64,000 bases of DNA from Bradyrhizobium genomosp. I (2014) (GTDB taxonomy: Bacteria; Pseudomonadota; Alphaproteobacteria; Rhizobiales; Xanthobacteraceae). Positions 17,641 through 26,186 of this stretch are shown in pieces. The notes under the pieces are model-generated. The model made no database searches. It saw nothing but the letters and a program-made list of their open reading frames with translations, and was not told the origin of the DNA. The stretch covers positions 46,568 through 110,567 of the forward strand of contig NZ_AJQE01000042.1 of assembly GCF_000261685.1 (NCBI RefSeq). The letters are read 5' to 3'. A program made the translations under genes and the position numbers. Numbering within the stretch: position 1 is the stretch's first letter; every line of letters begins with the position of its first letter.

Positions 17641-18615
17641 ATGGGGATGTACGTATCAAGTTCGAGTGAGGGCATGCTGCGCACCGCGGTTTCTGCGGTG
17701 CCAATCCAGTCGGCGGACGAGACGCAGCCTTCCGGGCGGTCCGAGGCCGTCCTTCATCCGACGGTCAGCATAACGCCTGCCGGGCCGGTGAAACGTCTCG
17801 GGATAGGATGGCGCTGGTGGTTTTCCGAGAGCGTCCACCTTCCGGTCGGCAACAGGGTCGAGTTTCGCTTTCAGGGATCGAGACATCTCCTGGCGTTGTA
17901 CAACGAGGGCGCACGGAAAAGCGGAGAGACCTCCATTGATGGCCTCTGCTCATCGAGGCTGCGGGGGAGCGACAACAGGTTGACCTTTGTCCCGGCGGGA
18001 CGTGCTTATCGGGAATGGCATGAGACGGCATCGTCTGCACAGGTGACCTTCCTCTACTTCGATCCTGCCGCGCTTCATAGCTCCGTCGACGGCGCGACCG
18101 GACTCGCGCCAAGGATATATTTCGAGGATCCGCTGGTCTGGGAGACAGCCTCCAAATTGAAGAAGGCAATCGAGAGCGGAGAGACGAACTGCGCGCCCTA
18201 CCTCGAGGCGCTCTGCGGTGTGCTCGCCCACGAGCTTTTGAGATTCGATCCCCATCTCGTTCGCGAGCCGACACCGATCAGTCGCGGAGGTCTCGCAGGC
18301 TGGCAGAGGCGCGTCGTCGTCGAGTATGTCGAGGAGCATCTGGGAGAGCAAGTCTGCCTCCTGACGCTCGCCGAGCTCGCCAGGCTCAGCGTTCACCACT
18401 TCTGCCGCGCATTCAAGAAGTCGTTCGGCATCCCGGCCTATCAGTATCAGGTGCAGCGGCGAATGGAGTTCGCCAAGCTGCGACTGGCGGATCGCGCGGT
18501 ATCGATTACGGACATCGCACTGAGCCTGGGCTATGCACAAACGAGTTCCTTCAGCTCGGCCTTTCGCAAAGCGACGGGTTGGACCCCGACGGGCTATCGC
18601 AGGAAGTTCGAATGA
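17641..18615 (+). CDS. AraC-family transcriptional regulator
   Basis: 324 residues. The C-terminal AraC domain (about 220-322) has first helix VCLLTLAELARLSVHHFCRAF and second helix VSITDIALSLGYAQTSSFSSAF, closing with GWTPTGYRR. The N-terminal part resembles the cupin-like sensing region of AraC proteins that respond to small organic molecules (blocks RHLLALYNEGA and VPAGRAYREWHE). It lies downstream of the palindromic module at 17401 and upstream of three metabolic genes (hydrolase, oxidoreductase, SDR) on the same strand, which are its likely targets. Confidence 0.9.
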   Translation: MGMYVSSSSEGMLRTAVSAVPIQSADETQPSGRSEAVLHPTVSITPAGPVKRLGIGWRWWFSESVHLPVGNRVEFRFQGSRHLLALYNEGARKSGETSIDGLCSSRLRGSDNRLTFVPAGRAYREWHETASSAQVTFLYFDPAALHSSVDGATGLAPRIYFEDPLVWETASKLKKAIESGETNCAPYLEALCGVLAHELLRFDPHLVREPTPISRGGLAGWQRRVVVEYVEEHLGEQVCLLTLAELARLSVHHFCRAFKKSFGIPAYQYQVQRRMEFAKLRLADRAVSITDIALSLGYAQTSSFSSAFRKATGWTPTGYRRKFE

Positions 18616-18809
18616 GCCGACCAGAGGGTGATGGATCGGGCAGAGGAGGCGACAGCAGTCTCGTACGTGCGGAAGAATCCAGGCGGGTCTGTAACCGGAT
18701 CGTGCCGTGCCACGAAATACCTCAGCGAGGCCGCCTCCCGTCAACGGCCATCTGAGCATCGTTTTCAGGAGACGTAACGGGTGTCGAGGGGGACCGCGAG
18801 GGACCGCAG

Positions 18810-19679
18810 ATGACGAGCATTCGCTACCGCAGGGCGGACGTGGACGGACTGAATGTATTCTATCGGGAGGCGGGCCCGGCCGCCGCGCCGGCCTTGTTGC
18901 TGCTTCACGGATTTCCGACGGCCGGCCACATGTTCCGCGACTTGATCCCGCCGCTCTCGGATCGCTTCCGATTGGTGGCGCCGGATTTGCCGGGGTTTGG
19001 CCAGTCCGACATGCCGGCCCGCGGACGCTTTGCCTATACGTTTGCCGCGTTGGCGCAGGTGATCGAACGGTTCACGGAGGTCATCGGGCTTGCTCGTTTC
19101 TCGCTCTACGTCTTCGACTATGGCGCGCCGACGGGTTTCCGGATGGCTCTGCGGCATCCCGAGCGTATCGCTTCCATCATTTCGCAGAATGGCAACGCCT
19201 ATGAGGAGGGATTGAGCGAGGGCTGGGGCCCGATCCGTACTTACTGGGAAGATCCATCGAACGCCAACCGGGCGGTACTGCGATCATTCCTTTCGCCGGA
19301 AACGACGGTCTGGCAATACACCCACGGGGTGCCTGACACCTCGCTGATCTCCCCTGATGGATACACGCTCGACAACCACTATCTCGCGCGCCCCGGCGCC
19401 GACGACGTTCAGCTCGATCTCTTCGGCGACTACAGGACCAACGTCGCCATGTATCCGGAATTCCAGGCCTACTTCCGCAGGCACAAGCCGCCCTTCCTGG
19501 CCGTCTGGGGCAAGAACGATCCCTTCTTCCTGCCGGCCGGCGCGAAGGCGTTCCAGCGCGACATGCCAGGTGCCGTAGTGCGCTTCTTCGACACGGGGCA
19601 CTTCGCGCTCGAAACCCATGCTCGGGAGATCGCCGTTGCGATCGGTGATTTTCTTGCGCCACCGATCGCAAACGCGTGA
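18810..19679 (+). CDS. Alpha/beta hydrolase (epoxide hydrolase / dehalogenase type)
   Basis: 289 residues, no signal peptide. The oxyanion motif HGFP is at residues 33-36. The nucleophile elbow reads YVFDYGAPTG with Asp 103 in the nucleophile position, so the enzyme uses Asp like epoxide hydrolases and haloalkane dehalogenases rather than Ser. The acid is probably in VWGKNDPFF and the catalytic His in DTGHFALETH. Substrate unknown. It starts the AraC-linked run hydrolase, quinone oxidoreductase, SDR. The upstream haloacid dehalogenase 9 kb away makes a halogenated substrate conceivable but unproven. Confidence 0.88.
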   Translation: MTSIRYRRADVDGLNVFYREAGPAAAPALLLLHGFPTAGHMFRDLIPPLSDRFRLVAPDLPGFGQSDMPARGRFAYTFAALAQVIERFTEVIGLARFSLYVFDYGAPTGFRMALRHPERIASIISQNGNAYEEGLSEGWGPIRTYWEDPSNANRAVLRSFLSPETTVWQYTHGVPDTSLISPDGYTLDNHYLARPGADDVQLDLFGDYRTNVAMYPEFQAYFRRHKPPFLAVWGKNDPFFLPAGAKAFQRDMPGAVVRFFDTGHFALETHAREIAVAIGDFLAPPIANA

Positions 19680-19719
19680 TCGGCGCTTCCCTCGCCGCGA
19701 GGAATGCCGGAGGATCATG

Positions 19720-20694
19720 ATGCGCGCCATCGTTCTTGAAAAATTCGGCGGTCTGGACAGTCTTGTCTACCGCGACGTTCCGGAGCCGGAACCGCAGCTC
19801 GGTCATGTCGTGATCGAGGTCAGGGGATTCGGCATCAATCATGCCGAGATGCACATGCGCCGGGGCGAATGGGCCGAAGCGGCGCCGATCAGCGGCATCG
19901 AATGCGTCGGTCTCGTGAAGTCGTGCCCGGGCGGAGAATTTCCTGTAGGTGCCAAGGTGGCTGCATTGATGGGCGGGCTCGGCCGGACCATCAACGGCAG
20001 CTACGCCGAATACACTCGGGCGCCGGTCTCGAACGTCGCTTTGATCGATGCAGATTTGCCCTGGGCCGAGCTCGCAGCGATACCCGAAACCTTCGCGACG
20101 GGATGGACCTGTCTGTTCCGTAACCTCGAGCTCCGAAGAGATCAGCTTCTCGTCATCCGCGGAGCGACCTCCTCGTTTGGTCAAGCGGCGCTCAAGCTCG
20201 CGGCCAATGCCGGCGCGCGGGTCATCGCAACGACGCGCAGCCGGGAGCGCTTTGCCCTGCTGGAGAAGCTCGGGGCCGCGCGGTGCGAAATCGAACGGCG
20301 GGATCTCTCGAGGCATCTCCCCGAGGCGAAGCAGGTCGACGCTATTCTCGACCTCGTCGGCAACAGTGTCGTGCTCGACTCACTCGCCATGCTCCGCCGG
20401 GGCGGCCGTTCCTGTCTCGCCGGCTGGCTCGGCGGGCTCGATCCAATTCCCGATTTCAATCCGCTGCTGCAGATGCCGAGCGGCGTCCACCTGACCTTCT
20501 TCGGCAGCTTCGTGTTCGGCACGCCCGGGTTTCCGCTCTCCGACGTGCCGCTGAGGCAAATTGCCTCCGACGCGGCGGCCGGTCGGCTGGATGTCAAGCC
20601 AGCCCGGATCTTTCGCTTCGATGAGATTCGTGAGGCCCACCGCGTCATGGAAGCGAACGAGGCAGTCGGAAAGATGGTCGTTGTCCGCGACTGA
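19720..20694 (+). CDS. Zinc-independent alcohol dehydrogenase / quinone oxidoreductase
   Basis: About 324 residues of the medium-chain dehydrogenase superfamily. The N-terminal GroES-like part has VLEKFGGLDSLVYRDVPEP and the Rossmann part about 135-260 has LVIRGATSSFGQAALKLA as the NADPH-binding turn. The catalytic and structural zinc ligands of classical alcohol dehydrogenases are absent, which fits the quinone oxidoreductase branch. CGGAGGA at 19709 favours ATG 19720 over ATG 19717. It lies 40 bases after the hydrolase and is probably in one operon with it and the SDR. Likely an NADPH-dependent enone or quinone reductase. Confidence 0.88.
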   Translation: MRAIVLEKFGGLDSLVYRDVPEPEPQLGHVVIEVRGFGINHAEMHMRRGEWAEAAPISGIECVGLVKSCPGGEFPVGAKVAALMGGLGRTINGSYAEYTRAPVSNVALIDADLPWAELAAIPETFATGWTCLFRNLELRRDQLLVIRGATSSFGQAALKLAANAGARVIATTRSRERFALLEKLGAARCEIERRDLSRHLPEAKQVDAILDLVGNSVVLDSLAMLRRGGRSCLAGWLGGLDPIPDFNPLLQMPSGVHLTFFGSFVFGTPGFPLSDVPLRQIASDAAAGRLDVKPARIFRFDEIREAHRVMEANEAVGKMVVVRD

Positions 20695-20726
20695 TACTTG
20701 CAAGCCTGGTGTCCGGGAGAGTTCAT

Positions 20727-21494
20727 ATGTCGAAATCAGTTGCGATCGTGACGGGTGCGAGCCAGGGAATCGGCCGGGCGACCGCGGTGCGCCTGGCGCG
20801 CGATTTCTCGGCGCTCGTCCTGGTCGCGCGAAACCGCGCCAATCTCGAGGACACCGCAAAGGCGGTCGGGGCTGCCGCCGAGGTGCTGGTGATCGATGCC
20901 GATCTGGCCGAGCCTCGTGCTGCTCAATCTGTCGTCGACCAGACCCTGGCGGCGTTCGGCCGCATTGATGCCTTGCTCAATATCGCAGGCGCGGTGCCTC
21001 AGGTCGATCTGTTCGAGACGACGGAGGCGCAGTGGGAGGCCGGACTGGCGTTGAAGCTGCATGGCGCCCGGCGGCTCACGATCGCCGCCTGGCCGTCGCT
21101 CATGGCGGCGAAGGGAGCTGTGGTGTTGATGTCGGGAAACTCGGCCTCCTTCCCCAAGGCGCCCTACGCCGCGGTCGGCACCATCAATGCCGCAATCGTC
21201 GCCTTGGCCAAGGCGTTCTCCGACAAGGGCATCAGCGATGGCGTCCAGGTCAACAGCGTCCTGCCGGGGCCGGTGATGACGGGCCGCCGCCGCTCCTACC
21301 TTCAGCACTGGGCGCCTCTGCACAACATGACCGTCGAGGAGGCAACGGCAAAGTTTCCGAAGGAGGCCGGCATCGCGCGCTACGGCGAGCCGGAAGAGAT
21401 TGCCGAACTGATGGCGTTCCTCGTATCGCCCGGCGCGCGCTGGATGACCGGCTCGGCGTTGCGGATGGACGGCGGCGAGGCGAAATCGATCTGA
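20727..21494 (+). CDS. SDR-family oxidoreductase lacking the usual catalytic Lys
   Basis: 255 residues. The nucleotide-binding turn TGASQGIGRA is at 9-18 and NIAGAV at 85-90. The active-site Ser is probably Ser 136, and Tyr 147 is present, but the YxxxK motif reads YAAVG, with Gly 151 where the catalytic Lys belongs. The rest of the fold, including the C-terminal WMTGSALRMDGG, is normal. GGGAGAG lies upstream of ATG 20727. It follows the quinone oxidoreductase by 32 bases. It may be a divergent or non-catalytic member. Confidence 0.88.
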   Translation: MSKSVAIVTGASQGIGRATAVRLARDFSALVLVARNRANLEDTAKAVGAAAEVLVIDADLAEPRAAQSVVDQTLAAFGRIDALLNIAGAVPQVDLFETTEAQWEAGLALKLHGARRLTIAAWPSLMAAKGAVVLMSGNSASFPKAPYAAVGTINAAIVALAKAFSDKGISDGVQVNSVLPGPVMTGRRRSYLQHWAPLHNMTVEEATAKFPKEAGIARYGEPEEIAELMAFLVSPGARWMTGSALRMDGGEAKSI

Positions 21495-21566
21495 TGGACG
21501 CTGAACGCAGGGTGATAAACAAGATCGTCGATGGGTTGAAATTTCATACCTGACGCTTCCAGGGCT

Positions 21567-21592
21567 GGTCGGCGCGCTCGCGCTCGCCGACC
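21567..21592. terminator. GC-rich hairpin between convergent genes
   Basis: GGTCGGCG and CGCCGACC form an 8-base stem around a 10-base loop in the gap between the SDR and the convergent 70-residue gene. There is no clear T-run, so it is a weak terminator candidate. Confidence 0.3.
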
Positions 21593-21595
21593 CCT

Positions 21596-21808
21596 TCAGT
21601 CTTCTCCAGCTCTGGATCTGAGCAGCTCTTCGCGACGCCTGATCAGAATCTCGAGCCGAGCGGCCTGGTCGTCAATTCGCTGGCCGACGAGCTCTTCGCT
21701 GATCGCGGCGGAATATGACGCGGCCTGTTCGATCAACTCGCGAAGGTTTGCCGCCGTGGCGGCAATCTGGCGCTCGATTTCAGCGAGGTGGATGTCTTCA
21801 CCGTGCAT
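21596..21808 (-). CDS. Small coiled-coil hypothetical protein
   Basis: 70 residues, almost wholly helical, with heptad-like spacing (IERQIAATAANLRELIEQAAS, then ARLEILIRRREELLRS). It has no Cys, no membrane segment and no signal peptide. The composition looks like a real small soluble coiled-coil protein rather than a shadow frame. It lies just downstream of the DUF6510 gene on the same strand and could be the last gene of the sulfite-oxidase-like operon. Function unknown. Confidence 0.55.
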   Translation of the reverse strand: MHGEDIHLAEIERQIAATAANLRELIEQAASYSAAISEELVGQRIDDQAARLEILIRRREELLRSRAGED

Positions 21809-21855
21809 TGAGGGGGCTTTGGTTTCGGAGTTCGGCGGGCGATCGGGCGCAGCAT

Positions 21856-22122
21856 TCAGAAGTACAGGTGCCGGGCACCATGCATCTCAAGGACACAGCC
21901 TCTCTGAGTTCGCGTCGCCTTCATCAGATCGCTTCCGCAATCGGCGCACTTTACGAGCGCCTCCAGGGGACCACCGTCGACGGCTAGAGAGCCGAGGCCG
22001 GATACGGTGTTGCATGCCGCGCACCGGATCTTCGTCAAGGTGATGTCAAAGGCAAAGGCTTGTTGAAGCAGGCATGTGCCCGGATCACCGCCAAGAATGA
22101 GATCGGCGATGTTGTCTGCCAT
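21856..22122 (-). CDS. DUF6510 zinc-ribbon-like protein
   Basis: About 88 residues. The family mark is LILGGDPGTCLLQQAF followed by two Cys pairs, CAAC and CADC, about 30 residues apart, forming a probable zinc ribbon. This family sits beside flavin reductase and sulfite-oxidase-like genes in other Rhizobiales and Actinobacteria. AGGAG lies directly before the first ATG (22131), so the ATG at 22122 with ten-base spacing is preferred. The start overlaps or abuts the reductase stop at 22128, so translation is coupled. Role unknown. Confidence 0.75.
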   Translation of the reverse strand: MADNIADLILGGDPGTCLLQQAFAFDITLTKIRCAACNTVSGLGSLAVDGGPLEALVKCADCGSDLMKATRTQRGCVLEMHGARHLYF

Positions 22123-22127
22123 GGCGA

Positions 22128-22889
22128 TCATGCTCCTGATGGTCCGAAACGTTCGGTTTTGATGGCGAAGGAATCGAAGCCGAACTTCACGAGCATGCTC
22201 GAGATGCCTTCGACGAACCCCGCAGGACCGCAAATGAAGAATGTGGGGTTCTGCTCGCGCGAAAAGCTGTTCTCTGCGAGCAGGGCCTCGTTGATCCGCC
22301 CCCGATGCCCGTTCCAGTCGCCCGGATACTCGCGGGTGAGCGCATAGACCAGACGCAGGTCGATATCGTCGCGAGCCATCGTGTCGAGTTCATCCCGATA
22401 CACGATTTCGGCGAGGCTGCGTGCCGAATAGATCAATGATGCCGGTGTGTATGCGCGCGACTTCTTGCGGTGGCGCAACATGGCCATCAGCGGCGTAATC
22501 CCGGTGCCGCCAGCGACCAGGCAAATCGGTCCGCCCAGAGATTGGCGCCAGATGAAATGCCGCCCAATGGGCCCTCGAAATTCGAGAGCGTCGCCGACCC
22601 GCAATTCGTCGAGCAGATAGGAGGAAACTTCACCGTCCTCGACCCGCTCCACGGTGAGGGTGAGCAGTTGTTCCTCCGGTGGCGATGCGATCGAGTAGCT
22701 TCGTTCGGCTTGATAGCCGTCATCGGCCGTAAGCCGTATGTCGACGTGCTGGCCGGGCCAGTGCCCGGACCATTTGGCCGGCCGCAGGATGATGCTCTTC
22801 ACCCGGCTTGTTTCTGCCATGATGGCCTGCACGCAGCCGATCTGCCACTCGATCCTGGGGTACTGCAGAGGCGTATCAGTCGCCGTCAT
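22128..22889 (-). CDS. Flavodoxin/ferredoxin-reductase-like FAD/NAD(P) oxidoreductase
   Basis: 253 residues. An FAD-binding barrel has RSYSIASPP (about 78-86, flavin site) and the NAD(P) domain has VAGGTGITPLMAML (about 140-153) with FICGPAGFVEGI near the C-terminus. There is no 2Fe-2S domain, so electrons must pass to or from a separate partner, presumably the molybdoenzyme encoded just upstream. GGAG seven bases before ATG 22889 supports the start, which overlaps the upstream gene by 14 bases. The protein is cytoplasmic. Confidence 0.9.
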   Translation of the reverse strand: MTATDTPLQYPRIEWQIGCVQAIMAETSRVKSIILRPAKWSGHWPGQHVDIRLTADDGYQAERSYSIASPPEEQLLTLTVERVEDGEVSSYLLDELRVGDALEFRGPIGRHFIWRQSLGGPICLVAGGTGITPLMAMLRHRKKSRAYTPASLIYSARSLAEIVYRDELDTMARDDIDLRLVYALTREYPGDWNGHRGRINEALLAENSFSREQNPTFFICGPAGFVEGISSMLVKFGFDSFAIKTERFGPSGA

Positions 22890-23493
22890 AACGTTGCTCC
22901 CGCCAGGGATCGCCATAGTTGTGATAGCCGCGCGATTCCCAGAACCCCGGTTCGTCCTTGGGCATGAAGCGGAGTCTTCGCAGCCACTTCGCGCTCTTCC
23001 AGAAGTAGAGATGCGGCACCAGAAGTCGGGCGGGGCCCCCGTGCGCCGGCGCGAGCGGCAGACCGTCATAGCGGGTCGCGATCATCGCCTTTCCCGCGAT
23101 CAGGTCGGCCGCCGGAAGGTTCGTCGTGTATCCGCCATCGCAATGCGCCATGACATAGGCGTCCGGCGGCTCGCTCAGTCCGACGCTCCTGAGAAGATCG
23201 TCGAAGCCAACGCCCTGCCAGATCGTGCCGAGCTTCGTCCATTTGGTGACGCAGTGAATGTCGACCGCGATCGTGGTCTGGGGCAGCGCCTCGAACTCGT
23301 CCCAGGTCCATTTCCCAAGTAGCGAGCCGCCAAGTTGAAGCGCGATCTTCCAGTCGGCGACACGGATCTCCGGCGTGGGGCCCGCCGACAGCACCGGGAA
23401 GTCGGTCGTCAGATATTGACCCGGCGGCAGCCGGGCGGTTTCGGATGCCTGTCGCTTCGATTTGAAGCCGCGAGAAACGGGAGGTCGGTCCAT
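22876..23493 (-). CDS. Sulfite-oxidase-like molybdopterin oxidoreductase
   Basis: 205 residues, the length of a stand-alone oxidoreductase molybdopterin-binding domain. The molybdenum-ligand Cys is in DIHCVTKWTKLGTIW (about residue 83), followed by YVMAHCDGGYTTNLP and the GGPARLLVPHLYFWKSAKW substrate-pocket block. No Tat or Sec signal is visible, so it appears cytoplasmic, unlike periplasmic SorA or MsrP. It is first in an operon with the flavin reductase and DUF6510 gene. The true substrate (sulfite or an S/N-oxide) cannot be read from sequence. Confidence 0.88.
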   Translation of the reverse strand: MDRPPVSRGFKSKRQASETARLPPGQYLTTDFPVLSAGPTPEIRVADWKIALQLGGSLLGKWTWDEFEALPQTTIAVDIHCVTKWTKLGTIWQGVGFDDLLRSVGLSEPPDAYVMAHCDGGYTTNLPAADLIAGKAMIATRYDGLPLAPAHGGPARLLVPHLYFWKSAKWLRRLRFMPKDEPGFWESRGYHNYGDPWREQRYDGD

Positions 23494-23716
23494 GGAAGCG
23501 TGCCCTTCTGTGGTGACGCGCAGGTCGTCCGGATGTGTGTCGGCATACCGTGCAGCCCGCACAAGCGCAGATGAACCTTGATCGATGCCTTGTCGATGGC
23601 CGTCGCGGTGAATGCATCAAGATTGCGAAAGGCGAAGCAATCGTGGCTGCGCGGGGATGGACCATTTCAATATCAAATGCGGCTTCATCCTGAAGTGGAT
23701 CAAAAAGGAGGAGACC

Positions 23717-25231
23717 ATGTCGAGCGTGAGCCGGACCCTGCATTCCGACGAACTCGCTTACCTCACCGCGCAAGAACTGGCAGCTCGCATCCGGCGACGC
23801 GACTTGTCGCCGGTAGAAGTGGTCGATTCGTTCATCCGGCGCATCGAGGCACGTAACACGAGCCTGAATGCGCTGGTCTATCTCGACTTCGACGGCGCTC
23901 GCATGAGAGCGAAAGAGGCCGAGCGTGCTTTGGTCGCCAGTGAGCCATTGGGGCCGCTGCACGGCATTCCGTCGGCTCTCAAGGATCTGTTCGACTTCAA
24001 GCCGGGCTGGCCTGCGAGCCTGGGCGGCATCCGTGCGCTCAAGCACCACGTCGTGAACGGCTACTGCGTGTTCTGCGAGCGCATGGAGAAGCGCGGCGGA
24101 GCGGTGTTCCTCGGCAAGACCAACAGCCCGCTCATGGGATTCCGGGGCACTTGCGACAACTACCTGTTTGGTCCGACGCGTAACCCCTTCAATCTTGCCA
24201 AGAACACCGGCGGGTCATCGGGAGGAAGCGCCGCGGCGGTTGCCGATGGACTTCTGCCCATCGCAGAAGGCACGGATGCCGGAGGTTCGATACGAATCCC
24301 CGCCGCCTGGTGTGGGGTCTATGGCTACAAGGCGTCGTTCGGCCGCGTGCCGTTCCTCGTGCGTCCCAACGCGTTCGGTACGGCCGACTCTCCGTTCCTG
24401 TTCGAAGGGCCCATCACGCGGACGGTCGAAGATGCCGCAATCGCGTTGAACGTACTTGCCGGGCATGATCCGCGAGATCCTTTCAGTCTGATCGAGCCGC
24501 CAGTCGACTTTACCGCCGCGACCCGTCGGTCCATCCGTGGCCTCAAGATCGCCTACAGTCCAAATCTCGACGTCTTTCCGGTCGACGGAAAAGTCGCGGA
24601 GGCGGTCGGCCGTGCCTTACGGGCGTTCGAGGAAGCCGGTGCTCACGTGGAGGAAGTGAAGCTCGGGATCACACGCTCGCAACGGGAGTTGAGCGACGTC
24701 TGGTCGCGTCTGTACATGCTTCTGAACCTGCAGGCGATCGAGACCATGAAGCGCGATGGCATCGATCTGTTCGGCAAGCATCGCGACGACTTTCCGCCAG
24801 AATACCTGGATTGGGTCGAGAAGACCAATCGCATGTCGGGCCTGGACTTCTTCAGGGACCAGGCGGTCCGGTCGGAGGTCTACGATGCCTTCCAGAACGT
24901 CCTCGGCAGATTTGATCTGCTCGTGACGCCGACTGTCGCGTGCCCGCCGGTCGACAACGCGGGCGACGGCAACACGGTCGGACCGAAGTCGATCAATGGT
25001 GTCGACATCGATCCGCTCATCGGATGGGCTCTGACATACTTCGTCAACTTTACCGGCCATCCGGCTGCATCGATTCCGGCCGGAATGTCCGACGGCCTTC
25101 CTGTCGGGATGCAGATAATAGGTCGGCGAAACGCCGACTTCGACGTGCTGGCCGCGAGCGCGGCCTTCGAGCGGCTTCGTCCCTGGCAGGACAACTACCG
25201 GATCTGCCGCGAACGACCCCTGGCGGCGTGA
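23717..25231 (+). CDS. Amidase (amidase-signature family)
   Basis: 504 residues of the amidase-signature family (GatA-like hydrolases). The Ser-cisSer-Lys triad is visible: Lys in SALKDLFDFK (about residue 90), the Gly/Ser-rich stretch NTGGSSGGSAAAVADG (about 165-180), and the nucleophile Ser in GTDAGGSIRIPA (about 195). AAGGAGGAG lies directly upstream of ATG 23717. There is no gatB or gatC nearby, so it is a catabolic amidase, not the tRNA amidotransferase. It is divergent from the sulfite-oxidase-like operon. An amide-to-ammonia role would fit the urease operon 3 kb downstream, but that is inference. Confidence 0.9.
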   Translation: MSSVSRTLHSDELAYLTAQELAARIRRRDLSPVEVVDSFIRRIEARNTSLNALVYLDFDGARMRAKEAERALVASEPLGPLHGIPSALKDLFDFKPGWPASLGGIRALKHHVVNGYCVFCERMEKRGGAVFLGKTNSPLMGFRGTCDNYLFGPTRNPFNLAKNTGGSSGGSAAAVADGLLPIAEGTDAGGSIRIPAAWCGVYGYKASFGRVPFLVRPNAFGTADSPFLFEGPITRTVEDAAIALNVLAGHDPRDPFSLIEPPVDFTAATRRSIRGLKIAYSPNLDVFPVDGKVAEAVGRALRAFEEAGAHVEEVKLGITRSQRELSDVWSRLYMLLNLQAIETMKRDGIDLFGKHRDDFPPEYLDWVEKTNRMSGLDFFRDQAVRSEVYDAFQNVLGRFDLLVTPTVACPPVDNAGDGNTVGPKSINGVDIDPLIGWALTYFVNFTGHPAASIPAGMSDGLPVGMQIIGRRNADFDVLAASAAFERLRPWQDNYRICRERPLAA

Positions 25232-25335
25232 CGGACGATCCCCGTGATGAATCGGCCGGCTGAATTCCGAGCGCCTTCGCACAGCTTCGCTGTCAGGTCC
25301 GGCCGACCTTGCGCCGCCTGGCTCGCCTTCATGAT

Positions 25336-25364
25336 GCGCCGCGACCGCTCAGCGGTCGCGGCGC
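25336..25364. terminator. Perfect 14-base inverted repeat after the amidase gene
   Basis: Two 14-base arms (GCGCCGCGACCGCT and its exact complement) flank a single C. It lies about 105 bases past the amidase stop and 190 before the cytochrome P460 gene. There is no T-run, so it may act as an mRNA 3' end hairpin, or as a protein-binding site. The remainder of the 25232-25553 gap shows nothing coding. Confidence 0.45.
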
Positions 25365-25553
25365 TCATTGGGCTGCGCGTCTATCGATGCACGAATCTCT
25401 TTGCGATCGCAGGATCGGCACGGAATACATCAAGATAGAAAAAGCGAAGGCAATCCCCAGCGCGCAAGGTCCTCCGCGACCGGCTATCTCATCTCCCAAC
25501 AGGTCAATCGTGCCGGCGCCTCGTGCGTTCGGCTCCAGTCGCGGGAGAAGACA

Positions 25554-26162
25554 ATGCGCGTGAGAGTCCAGGCAGCAGCGGCGGTCATCGTAGGCAGTGC
25601 GGTCGCAACGATCCTGTTCTTCGGATCGCTCAAGGATGGCAATGCCCAGAGCAATGCGCGGTACCTGCCGGAATACACCGCAGACGGGCAGTTGCTCCTG
25701 CCGAAGAATTTTCACGAGTGGGTCTATGTCGGCTCACCATTGACGCCAAACGCCCTCAATGGCGGGCAGGCGAACTTCCCGGAATTCCACAACGTCTATA
25801 TCGAGCCGGGCTCGTACGCGATCTACAAGAAGACCGGCGAGTTCCCCGAGGGAACGATCCTGTTCAAGGAGCTGCAGCTGACGTTGCCACAGGAGAATGC
25901 CGACGGTTCGCGAACGGAAGCGTCGGGACGCGGCTACTTCCCGGGCAAGTGGAACGGCGCCGACGTGACCGTCAAGGACTCGAGGCGCTTCGCCGATACC
26001 AACGGGTGGGGCTACTTCAACTTCAATCATCACGAGCCGAAGGCGCCGATGGCCAAGGTGAAGTCGAAGGACGAGTGCGCCTACTGCCACATCGCCAACG
26101 CCAAGAAGGATGAGGTCTGGACGCAGTTTTATCCGCTGCTGGACAACAAGGACGCGCGCTGA
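25554..26162 (+). CDS. Cytochrome P460-family protein, copy 1
   Basis: 202 residues. A signal peptide or anchor (about 1-35, ending GNAQSNA) is followed by the P460 fold: FHEWVYVGSPLTPNAL, then FPEFHNVYIEPGSYAIYKKTGEFPEGTILFKEL, a GKWNGADVTVKDSRRF block and the c-type heme site CAYCH near residue 177. P460 proteins are periplasmic mono-heme c cytochromes; some oxidise hydroxylamine or detoxify NO. GGGAGAAG precedes ATG 25554. The second P460 gene starts 25 bases after its stop. Whether the Lys-heme cross-link of P460 exists here cannot be judged. Confidence 0.88.
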   Translation: MRVRVQAAAAVIVGSAVATILFFGSLKDGNAQSNARYLPEYTADGQLLLPKNFHEWVYVGSPLTPNALNGGQANFPEFHNVYIEPGSYAIYKKTGEFPEGTILFKELQLTLPQENADGSRTEASGRGYFPGKWNGADVTVKDSRRFADTNGWGYFNFNHHEPKAPMAKVKSKDECAYCHIANAKKDEVWTQFYPLLDNKDAR

Positions 26163-26186
26163 CCGCGTAGTCGGCGGGAGATCGGC

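Noticed and set aside
19177..20316. A 379-codon minus-strand frame across the hydrolase and oxidoreductase genes
   Set aside because: It crosses two well-supported genes and a gap on the other strand and is Arg/Asp-rich without motifs.
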